The notes below the pieces were generated by a model. That model was not told where the DNA came from. It searched no databases and was given only the letters and a program-made list of their open reading frames with translations. This document shows, one piece after another, positions 1 through 6,575 of a DNA stretch of 11,416 nt. Source of the stretch: an uncultured Eubacteriales bacterium (GTDB lineage Bacteria > Bacillota > Clostridia > Oscillospirales > CAG-382); contig URSI01000024.1 in NCBI GenBank assembly GCA_900550505.1, positions 1 through 11,416 of the forward strand, given 5' to 3'. The translations under genes and the position numbers were made by a program. Each line of letters opens with the position of its first letter. The first letter of the stretch is position 1.

Positions 1-257
1 AATAAATACGCGGAAGGCTATCCCGGCAAGCGCTATTACGGCGGCTGCGAGAAAGTCGACATCGTCGAGGATCTCGCACGCGATCGCGCGAAGGAATTGT
101 TCGGCGCAAAGTTCGCCAATGTGCAGCCCCATTCGGGCGCCAATGCCAACTTGGCGGCGTATTTCGCAACCATCAAGCCGGGCGATGTCGTGCTTGGCAT
201 GAGCCTCGACAACGGCGGCCATCTTACGCACGGTTCGCCGGCGAACTTCTCGGGCAG
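1..257 (+). pseudogene. glyA: Serine hydroxymethyltransferase, internal fragment
   Basis: Frame 1 is open from the first base and reads as the PLP-binding core of serine hydroxymethyltransferase, which converts serine and tetrahydrofolate to glycine and methylenetetrahydrofolate in the cytosol. Seen directly: NKYAEGYPGKRYYGGC at the start, then NVQPHSGANAN, PGDVVLGM and GGHLTHGSPANFSG. By recall of the E. coli enzyme (about 417 residues) this is roughly residues 53-138. The start lies left of the window. Homology stops at NFSG, where the family continues with a K-L-Y-N type sequence. From about base 258 the DNA instead encodes part of phosphatidylserine decarboxylase in another frame, and frame 1 runs on as nonsense to a stop ending near 477. 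The PLP lysine and the whole C-terminal half are missing, so this copy cannot make active enzyme. It may be a real rearrangement or an assembly chimera. Confidence 0.85.
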
Positions 258-722
258 GGCTACAATAACGGGCTGTGTCTTATCTATCGTCTCACCCCGT
301 CGGACTACCATCGGTATGTATACTTCGACGACTGCTACGCTCACCGCCCACGCACTATACCCGGCGTCTTGCACACCGTTCGTCCGCTCGCGCTCTCCAG
401 AGAACGCGTATTCGCGCGCAATGCCCGTTCCGTCACGCTCCTGCGTACGGAAAACTTCAAAGACGCACTTCAAATAGAAGTGGGGGCGTTACTTGTCGGG
501 CGTATATGCAACGAACAAGCCGAGTGCAGATTCAGACGCGGTGATGAAAAAGGCCGGTTTGAGTTCGGCGGCTCCACTATCGTTATATTACTCGAAAACG
601 ACGCCGCCCGGATCGCTCCGGAAATACTTTCCCGCAGCAAAGCAGGACTTGAGACGCGTGTAAGGCTCGGTGAACGGGTAGGCGTCGCCGCGAATGAAGA
701 GGCGGGCATTTGTAACGTGTAA
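258..722 (+). pseudogene. psd: Phosphatidylserine decarboxylase, C-terminal fragment
   Basis: Frame 3 is open from about 258 to a TAA at 720-722, about 154 residues, and matches the C-terminal half of phosphatidylserine decarboxylase, the membrane enzyme that makes phosphatidylethanolamine. Seen directly: CLIYRLTPSDYHRY with the conserved histidine, IPGVLHTVRPLAL, VFARNARSVTLL, LQIEVGALLVGRI, and the FEFGGSTIVIL segment, whose Gly-Ser-Thr is the self-cleavage site that generates the pyruvoyl group. Full enzymes of this type are about 290 residues, so the N-terminal half is absent and replaced by glyA sequence. No ATG with a ribosome binding site precedes the homologous part; the first methionine-type start in this frame is a TTG at 369, already inside the domain. 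Within the fragment there is no frameshift, which suggests recent truncation or an assembly join. The last 10 or so residues (after VGVA) look non-homologous. Confidence 0.8.
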
Positions 723-836
723 ACAGGCATATCAAACATAAAAAGCACGGCGATCATCAACGCCGATACCACACAAAGAAAAATGATAGATACCCGACGA
801 AAAGATAACATCCTTTTCGTCGGGTATTGCTATCAT
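723..836. other. Short intergenic stretch between psd remnant and GNAT gene
   Basis: About 115 bases lie between the psd stop and the end of the convergent acetyltransferase gene. The right half is an extended inverted repeat (listed separately). The left half is A-rich on the plus strand, giving the T-rich tail expected after the hairpin on the minus strand. No gene is called here. A minus-strand reading frame beginning at 811 looks like a signal anchor for about 30 residues but then runs antisense through psd. Confidence 0.6.
783..836 (-). terminator. Intrinsic terminator of the GNAT gene (long inverted repeat)
   Basis: A perfect 15-bp stem (790-804 with 813-827, arm ATACCCGACGAAAAG) closes an 8-base loop. 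It is extended by a further 7 bp (783-789 ATGATAG with 830-836 CTATCAT) after a two-base bulge at 828-829. It begins three bases after the acetyltransferase stop codon (839-841), and on the minus strand it is followed at once by a T-rich run (complement of 775-782), as expected of a Rho-independent terminator. On the plus strand, where it would end psd transcription, the T-run is poor. Confidence 0.75.
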
Positions 837-838
837 AT

Positions 839-1336
839 TCATCTTGTATCCTGCTGTATGTGTTTCTCCATATAGCCGCAAGTGAATGGAAAAAAATCAT
901 ATTTTACGGTTTTTACATGTATAAAACCGTATGATTCATACCACTTCCTTAATTGTATATTTTCTTCAACAATACTGATTTTGATTTTCGAAACATTCAG
1001 GCTTTCAGCGAAGGTAAAACAATGATTTAACAATCGTTCGCCTATTTTACGATGCCTATATGCAGGATTTACACATAAATTACTCAATTCACATTCGTTG
1101 TTTTCATCAAACAACAATGAATAGTAGCCAACGATCGTGCTTTCGGATAAAAAAGCAAACATTTTCCTGTTTTCATTGTCATACTGCCAATACAGCCTGT
1201 CATTGTTTGTGGAAAAAGCGGTAAACCCCGGTGCGTTTGTTTGAGTAAAATTGAACTCATTGGCAACGGTCAAAAAGCTTTCCCGTATCAACGCAGCACA
1301 TTCGGGTATTTCCGAACGGACAATTTCTCTTATCAT
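839..1336 (-). CDS. GNAT family N-acetyltransferase
   Basis: A 165-residue protein of the GNAT fold, which transfers an acetyl group from acetyl-CoA to an amine; the substrate cannot be read from sequence. The acetyl-CoA binding motif A is visible as LCVNPAYRHRKIGERLL around residues 90-107, with the R-x-x-x-G-x type pyrophosphate loop. It is followed by the usual C-terminal pattern IKISIVEENIQLRKWYESYGF, typical of the strand-helix that contacts CoA. The start is placed at the ATG at 1336 because an AGAGAG ribosome binding site lies 5 bases before it; a GTG two codons upstream would overlap that site. The gene is clearly AT-rich: 16 G/C in bases 901-960 and 18 in 1021-1080, against 40 in 3241-3300 of the next gene. 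That suggests horizontal acquisition. It lies about 40 bases after the YfhO-family gene on the same strand and ends in the 783-836 terminator. Confidence 0.9.
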   Translation of the reverse strand: MIREIVRSEIPECAALIRESFLTVANEFNFTQTNAPGFTAFSTNNDRLYWQYDNENRKMFAFLSESTIVGYYSLLFDENNECELSNLCVNPAYRHRKIGERLLNHCFTFAESLNVSKIKISIVEENIQLRKWYESYGFIHVKTVKYDFFPFTCGYMEKHIQQDTR

Positions 1337-1377
1337 GGCCACTCTCTGTGTATTATAAATACAAGAACGGGAATATG

Positions 1378-4230
1378 CTAACTGTTTTTTTCCGGATCAT
1401 CGCGGCTCTGCGTTATCTCGTCACGAGTTCCGGTATCAGACGTCTCTGCGCATTCTGCCGTGGCAACAGAGCTGATCAGCTCCTCATCATATCTGTCGTT
1501 CTCATAATACCTGTTCGTAAAGAACGACTTTACAGAGCGATGGGTACGGCGCGTGACAAACATATACAGCAGCCATATTACAAGTCCGGCGAGCGAAATG
1601 TACGCACCGTAACGCAGCCCGGGCGTCTCATATTCAAACTCTATCGTGTTGATGCCTTCCGGGCACTCCACGGCCATAAACCCGTAAAAAGCTTTAACTA
1701 TTTCGGCCGGTTTCCCGTTCACCGTCGCGCTCCAGCCCTCTTCATACGGGACGCTGAAGAAAACGTAATTTCCGCTTTCCATATCGGGTGTGACGGCCGT
1801 GAATCCATATGAATCATACTCAAATTCAGTACAGGCACTCGCGGCTCTGTCAATGCAGTTTTGTCCGTACAGCTTGAGCGACGCATTGGACGAAGACGAC
1901 ATGACGACTCTGTCCTCATATCGCACCTGTGTCATATAATGTGAGCATTCGTCGGCCAGTTCATCCGGCACCACAAGAAAACTCGTAAGGTACATGTGGC
2001 GCGTGCTCGTGCTGATCTTATCAAAGTCGGACTCAGTCATGAACTTATCATAGGTAAAGCCCATCGGGATATAATTATCGTTTTCGTATACGGTCATTCC
2101 GTTTATCCTGCCAAGCAGGGAAAAGCCCTTCGCTTTGAAATTTGATTCCTTGCCCGTCTCGATATAGTAATACCTCACCGAGAAGAAGGACCTGAGCCCG
2201 AACAGCGTCGCCTCGGCACGCGACCCGACCGAACGTGAGACGCCCGCTATCTCGGGATACGCGGTCATTATGGAAGGCGGCACTACCGTGTGGAAACAGC
2301 GAATGGAATTCATCTGCCAATACATGCCCAGATTATCAAGCGAGCCGTCATAGGTATCGATACGATAAAAATCGTTCCCGCCTTCGATATCGACCGAAGT
2401 GTCCGGAAGCTCTATCCGGTACGGCTCCTGCGTGGATTCACCCGTAAATTCATCTTCGCTGACGAAAGTGACGCTGATATTCAGACCGCCGTTAGGCACC
2501 TCTATCAGATATGTCGGCGCTGCCGTTTCAAATTTACTTCCGTTTACCGTAACACTCTCGACCGTACTGCCGCTGTACGGTGTGCAGGTAAGCGTCACTG
2601 TCTCACCGGCGACCGCCTCGGAAACGTCGAGTACCGCTTCCCCTTCGCCGCTGTCACTTAATTTCAGCTTCTGAGCCGCAGGCTCAACCATCTCAGGGTA
2701 CATCGACTCCCACCCGCCTATTGCCTGGTCGAGCAGAAAATCCGTGCCCCATGAATGACACTTCCCATAAAAAATGTGTGTCCATCCATACACCAACGTG
2801 CTCAAAATAAGGACGTATGAAAGCAACCTGTCAAACCCGGCGCGCCCGCGGTAATACTTGGTAAGTATATAAACAGCGACGATACCCGCAAATGCTATAA
2901 CGACGTTGACCCAAAACCTGTCGATGAATTCCGGCTGACCGAGCACATATTTGACCGTTTCGCTTTCCTCGTCGAATTTCCATGTGAGTCCCAGCAATAC
3001 GGTAAAGGCCGTGCAAACGGTGCCGCAAACGATAAGACCGGATCTGAAAACCGCTTTTTTATCGAGCGCTATAACCGTAGCGAGCGACATCATGAGTATC
3101 ATCATGTAATACCAGCGCGCGTAATATGAACGGTTCAGCAGGAAAAACGTAGAATTACCCAGCGGTATCAGCGCCATCAGGAACAGAACGATCAGCAGCG
3201 TGGTAAGCCACGTTGCACGGCGTTTGCGGATATAAGCAACAACTCCGCTCACACCGAACAGCGGCAGCCACGCCGTGAGCGATGCCCAGCGCGCATTGTC
3301 GTCGATTATAAAATTCTTCCTCGACGGGATATCAGGCGGGAAGAAAAAGCACTCGATTATTGACAGATACCTGTTCGTATGCAGCTTGCCGCCGGTCATG
3401 TAGAACAGCATCTCCCAACCGGTGTAGCTCGAGCCTATCCGGGGGTTGTCCAATATCGCAAGCGCAGCCGGCAGAAACAGTACCATCGACATCATTGCGC
3501 CGAGCACTGCTTCAAGTGCAAGCAGCAAAAAACTCTTCAGCGTGATACGGAATGTCTTGGAAGAACACCTGACAAGAAAATACACTATACAGAAAACGAC
3601 CTGACCCGCGAACATAAAATAGTTCATCATGGCGTTTACAGCAACAGCAAGCGCAAACAAGCCCTTGCGGTTATTCTGCACGAGTTCCTCAATGCCTATC
3701 AGCAGCAGCGGGAAAAATGCGATCACCTCGTGAAACTGGTTGAAAAAGATATTATATATACCAAATCCCGAAAATGAATACAGCAGCGCTCCGATCACCG
3801 CATAATGCTGGTCACGGACGAAACGGCGGATATACGCAAACGAAAACAGCGCCGCCGTCACAAATTTTGCCACAAACATCGGCGCCATGAGGTATGGCGC
3901 CCATGTGGCGGGGAAAAGGCACATGAACCAGAAATAAGGGCTCCCCAGAAGATAATACGAATAGCTGCCTATGAAATTAGAGCCCAGATCTGTCATCCAG
4001 TCCCAACCGAAATTGCCGTCATGCACCATCTGCACACAATGCTCGTAAAACGGTATTTGCTGTGCGTTATAATCACCGAAATAAAGGAAAACTCCTTTCG
4101 ATTCTATCAGAAACGGCAAAAACAGAAGCACGCCGGTCAACAGCGAGAGCCAAACTGTTCTTTTGTAATATAAGAAGGAGTCTCTGCGCTCGTCTTCCGG
4201 TGTCGGTCTGAATATTTTCTCAAAATACAT
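1378..4230 (-). CDS. YfhO family membrane protein with an InlB-like beta domain
   Basis: A 950-residue polytopic membrane protein of the YfhO family, envelope proteins with a GT-C-like membrane core. In Bacillus and Listeria, YfhO acts with CsbB in adding GlcNAc to lipoteichoic acid. Seen directly: the N-terminal external loop GDYNAQQIPFY (about residues 52-62) followed by LGSNFIGSYSYYLLGSPYF, about a dozen hydrophobic helices up to roughly residue 500, an external region from about 510 to 870, the family hallmark PYEEGWSATVNGKPAEIV near the end, a last helix near 877-897 and a charged tail of about 50 residues. Unusually, residues about 527-593 form a divergent InlB/Flg_new_2-type repeat (GETVTLTCTP, VTVNGSKFET, VPNGGLNISVTF) like the three in the upstream gene. 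The ATG at 4230 follows an AGGGG site 10 bases upstream. It is the last gene of the operon. Acceptor and sugar donor are unknown. Confidence 0.9.
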   Translation of the reverse strand: MYFEKIFRPTPEDERRDSFLYYKRTVWLSLLTGVLLFLPFLIESKGVFLYFGDYNAQQIPFYEHCVQMVHDGNFGWDWMTDLGSNFIGSYSYYLLGSPYFWFMCLFPATWAPYLMAPMFVAKFVTAALFSFAYIRRFVRDQHYAVIGALLYSFSGFGIYNIFFNQFHEVIAFFPLLLIGIEELVQNNRKGLFALAVAVNAMMNYFMFAGQVVFCIVYFLVRCSSKTFRITLKSFLLLALEAVLGAMMSMVLFLPAALAILDNPRIGSSYTGWEMLFYMTGGKLHTNRYLSIIECFFFPPDIPSRKNFIIDDNARWASLTAWLPLFGVSGVVAYIRKRRATWLTTLLIVLFLMALIPLGNSTFFLLNRSYYARWYYMMILMMSLATVIALDKKAVFRSGLIVCGTVCTAFTVLLGLTWKFDEESETVKYVLGQPEFIDRFWVNVVIAFAGIVAVYILTKYYRGRAGFDRLLSYVLILSTLVYGWTHIFYGKCHSWGTDFLLDQAIGGWESMYPEMVEPAAQKLKLSDSGEGEAVLDVSEAVAGETVTLTCTPYSGSTVESVTVNGSKFETAAPTYLIEVPNGGLNISVTFVSEDEFTGESTQEPYRIELPDTSVDIEGGNDFYRIDTYDGSLDNLGMYWQMNSIRCFHTVVPPSIMTAYPEIAGVSRSVGSRAEATLFGLRSFFSVRYYYIETGKESNFKAKGFSLLGRINGMTVYENDNYIPMGFTYDKFMTESDFDKISTSTRHMYLTSFLVVPDELADECSHYMTQVRYEDRVVMSSSSNASLKLYGQNCIDRAASACTEFEYDSYGFTAVTPDMESGNYVFFSVPYEEGWSATVNGKPAEIVKAFYGFMAVECPEGINTIEFEYETPGLRYGAYISLAGLVIWLLYMFVTRRTHRSVKSFFTNRYYENDRYDEELISSVATAECAETSDTGTRDEITQSRDDPEKNS

Positions 4231-4260
4231 ATCGACATATCCCCTGTAAAGGTCACTCTA

Positions 4261-5529
4261 TCAAATACGGCGACGCGAAAAAATGATGAAAGCCGCACAG
4301 ACTATCACGCCTAACGGTGCCGCCACAGCTATCAGCGGAATCCCCTGCTCTGTGGGAACAGCTTGATCCACACCGTCTGTGTTGTCAGTCTGTCCAATCG
4401 CAGATGTCTGCAATTCGGGAACCCAGACAGAAATTTCAACGTCTGCCACTTCACTCTCCACCGCAGCCGACACGTGATCCGCTGCCAGCTCGAATACCGC
4501 CGTGATCGTTACATCCGCCGCCGGCATTTCAAAAGTGAAACGCGAGGCCGCAACGCTCATCGTCCTGTCGTTGAACGATATGCTCGACAATATGTATCCG
4601 TCGTCAGGCGTTACGGTCACCGTTATCCGCGCGCCCTCCTGTGCGGAATCAAGGCTTGCCTCGACACGTCCGTGCACCGTATCCGAAATGATGATATCAT
4701 AGGATTCCACCGTGGAAACGGCGCCTATTCTGCGGAATTCGACCTCGACCACACAATCTATTTCAGGCATAAGAAAGCTGCTGCTGCCGATAGAGGCATC
4801 GTTAACGAATATTCTGAACACCTCGTAACCGCTGTCCGGCACTGCGGTAATGACCACTTTTTCACCGTGCTTTGCCCTGTCGGTGCTAACTGAGACCGTG
4901 CCGTTCGAAGTCTGTATCACGCTTATATTGTGATAGACCTCACCGCTTTCATCAGAGGTATCGGCCGTGCTTTCATCGGGAGGGACGGAAACGCCCTCAT
5001 ATCTGAACACGGCCGTAACGGTCGTTTTTTCCGAATCCATAGTAAACTGAGCCGGAGAAATAATGCCGTCACGCAATATAACCACAAGCTTCCATCCCTC
5101 GTCCGGACTCGCGGTTACTACCACGGTATCGCCGTAACCGGCATAAGGATCGGACACAGTGATTGTGCCCCCCTCCGATGGCAACACAGTTACGGTAATA
5201 TCCTGCCCGGACTGTGTCCCCGACTCGGACGGGTTCGACTCCTGCGGTATGGACTCATCCGGAAGAGACTCTTGCTGCGCCTCAGATTGCGGCACCGATT
5301 CGTCATCGGCAGACGTATCCGAAGAAACAAACTTCTCGGGTGCCGAATCAACCAAAGAAAGCTCATCACCGCTCGGCGTTGCGTCCGCCGGAGCAGCATG
5401 CACCGACATCGATGACAAAACAAAGGCGGCGGCCACGGCACACACGCCCACCGCCGCCGCAAACACTACACAGTGACGCCGCAATAATCGCAGCGTCACT
5501 GAAAAATCTCCGGTGAGGTCAGTTTTCAT
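4261..5529 (-). CDS. Surface protein with three InlB-like beta repeats, TM-anchored
   Basis: A 422-residue exported protein. Residues 1-20 are a long basic n-region, 21-40 a hydrophobic core, with a likely cleavage after VHA (about residue 45). Residues about 47-105 are a Ser/Glu/Pro/Gln-rich linker. Three beta repeats of the divergent InlB B-repeat/Flg_new_2 type follow, at about 110-179, 198-269 and 275-346. Each shows a G-x-V/I strand, then G(D/E)xVxVTAxPDxGY, and ends with an F-x-M-P-or-similar strand and VxAVF. After a second linker, the C-terminus is a single hydrophobic helix (about 398-417) and SRRRI, so the protein is anchored with its repeats outside; no LPXTG motif is present. These repeats usually serve as adhesive or spacer modules, and no enzymatic domain is visible. 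The ATG overlaps the stop of the lipoprotein gene (ATGA, 5526-5529) behind only a weak Shine-Dalgarno, implying translational coupling. Confidence 0.85.
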   Translation of the reverse strand: MKTDLTGDFSVTLRLLRRHCVVFAAAVGVCAVAAAFVLSSMSVHAAPADATPSGDELSLVDSAPEKFVSSDTSADDESVPQSEAQQESLPDESIPQESNPSESGTQSGQDITVTVLPSEGGTITVSDPYAGYGDTVVVTASPDEGWKLVVILRDGIISPAQFTMDSEKTTVTAVFRYEGVSVPPDESTADTSDESGEVYHNISVIQTSNGTVSVSTDRAKHGEKVVITAVPDSGYEVFRIFVNDASIGSSSFLMPEIDCVVEVEFRRIGAVSTVESYDIIISDTVHGRVEASLDSAQEGARITVTVTPDDGYILSSISFNDRTMSVAASRFTFEMPAADVTITAVFELAADHVSAAVESEVADVEISVWVPELQTSAIGQTDNTDGVDQAVPTEQGIPLIAVAAPLGVIVCAAFIIFSRRRI

Positions 5530-6575
5530 TCGTCTTCAGCTTCAAAGATCACTTCCCAAGAAGCAAGCGTATCCCAATGAGTACCGGATGTTACCAGTTC
5601 CGATTTGTTGTCGTCAAACCTTGAAAAATACACCTTGTTCTGTGTGGAACTCATATCCCACACAAAGGTCTTCCGGGTATTGGAGAAGTTGTCGGTCATA
5701 TCCTCCGGATTATAAATGGCAATGCGGAAATATGACCCGTTGTCGTACTGCGGATAAAAATCGCATATCTGTGCGGCGTTACCACTGAAGTAGTAACCTA
5801 CAAAGTTTTCTGCCCCCGGGTTCTTTTCAAAGTAATCGGACAAATACTCTCCGGTCGTGCCGTCAGTGTATGTAAGCACGGAACGATATCCCATGAGCTT
5901 GCTCACCGGACACATGGTGGTATATGAGGTGTAGAAATAGCAATCCTTTACGAAATCAAATGTGCATGAAAGAGTTATCAGCTTGCCGGCAACCGTATAT
6001 GTACGGACTACCTCCGCAAAATACTCATCCGGGTCGCCCCAGTGAAGCTGCGTGCGCTCCACGACCTTGAGCACGTTCATTTCATATGTTTCGCCAACAG
6101 TAAGCGGCAATTCGTTGTCGTTTTCATCATAGATCTTCAATTCAACAAGCGTCTCATTGCCATGGTTCCCGCCGGACCATTGCCAGCCGCCGGTCTTGTT
6201 CTGAGATGCTCTGAACACATACTCCCAGTCCGTAGCCGACGTCGTATAGTCAATATTATCGATTTTGTATGAGCCGATGTTCCATGTGCCCCAGCTCTTT
6301 TTGTCCCAACAGCAAGACATGGTCTTGCCGTTATCCAGGTCGGTGTTCATGGTAAATCTGGTGTTGCTGTTGATTTTCAACGTCATAGGATGCGGCACGA
6401 TCTCAGGCACCTCCACTGTGAATGCCGGTGGTTCACTGACATCCTCGGATATCTCCGGAGACGTTTCACCGGTTCCGTTCGATTCTGCCGGTGCGGAGCT
6501 TTCTTCCGAAACATCGCATCCGACAAATATCAGTCCCAACATAACGACTGCAAGAAGCAAAGCGATTTTTTTCAT
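5526..6575 (-). CDS. Ser/Glu-rich lipoprotein, unknown family
   Basis: A 349-residue predicted lipoprotein. The first 20 residues are a lipoprotein signal (KKIALLLAVV...LIFVGC) with the lipidated cysteine at residue 20. Residues 21-50 are a Ser/Glu/Pro-rich tether. The rest (about 51-349) is rich in aromatic residues and alternating beta-type patterns, with SGGNHGNETLVELKIYDE (about 134-151) the most distinctive stretch; there is no membrane segment. I do not recognise the family. The context and beta-rich look would fit a carbohydrate-binding or jelly-roll domain, but this is inference. Two adjacent ATGs exist; the one at 6575 is chosen because AGGAGG (6583-6588) sits 7 bases before it, against 4 for the ATG at 6578. 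Either way the start overlaps the TGA of the upstream gene (6575-6577), so the two are translationally coupled. The stop overlaps the next start. Confidence 0.85.
   Translation of the reverse strand: MKKIALLLAVVMLGLIFVGCDVSEESSAPAESNGTGETSPEISEDVSEPPAFTVEVPEIVPHPMTLKINSNTRFTMNTDLDNGKTMSCCWDKKSWGTWNIGSYKIDNIDYTTSATDWEYVFRASQNKTGGWQWSGGNHGNETLVELKIYDENDNELPLTVGETYEMNVLKVVERTQLHWGDPDEYFAEVVRTYTVAGKLITLSCTFDFVKDCYFYTSYTTMCPVSKLMGYRSVLTYTDGTTGEYLSDYFEKNPGAENFVGYYFSGNAAQICDFYPQYDNGSYFRIAIYNPEDMTDNFSNTRKTFVWDMSSTQNKVYFSRFDDNKSELVTSGTHWDTLASWEVIFEAEDE

Noticed and set aside
1..722. A glyA-psd fusion protein
   Set aside because: The two parts are in different frames, and both lack residues needed for catalysis, so no functional fusion is possible.
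470..811. Minus-strand frame whose first 30 residues look like a signal anchor
   Set aside because: Its ATG lies inside the terminator hairpin with the purine run abutting the start codon, and most of the frame is antisense to recognisable psd sequence. It could be a leftover N-terminus of another gene, but nothing supports this.
1352..1357. TATAAT on the minus strand ahead of the GNAT gene
   Set aside because: The start of transcription would fall inside the ribosome binding site, and no -35 box is present at the right distance. Read-through from the upstream operon is as likely.
4363..5415. Long plus-strand frames opposite the beta-repeat surface protein
   Set aside because: They are Arg/His-rich translations without domains, as expected opposite a Ser/Asp/Val-rich gene, and lack ribosome binding sites.
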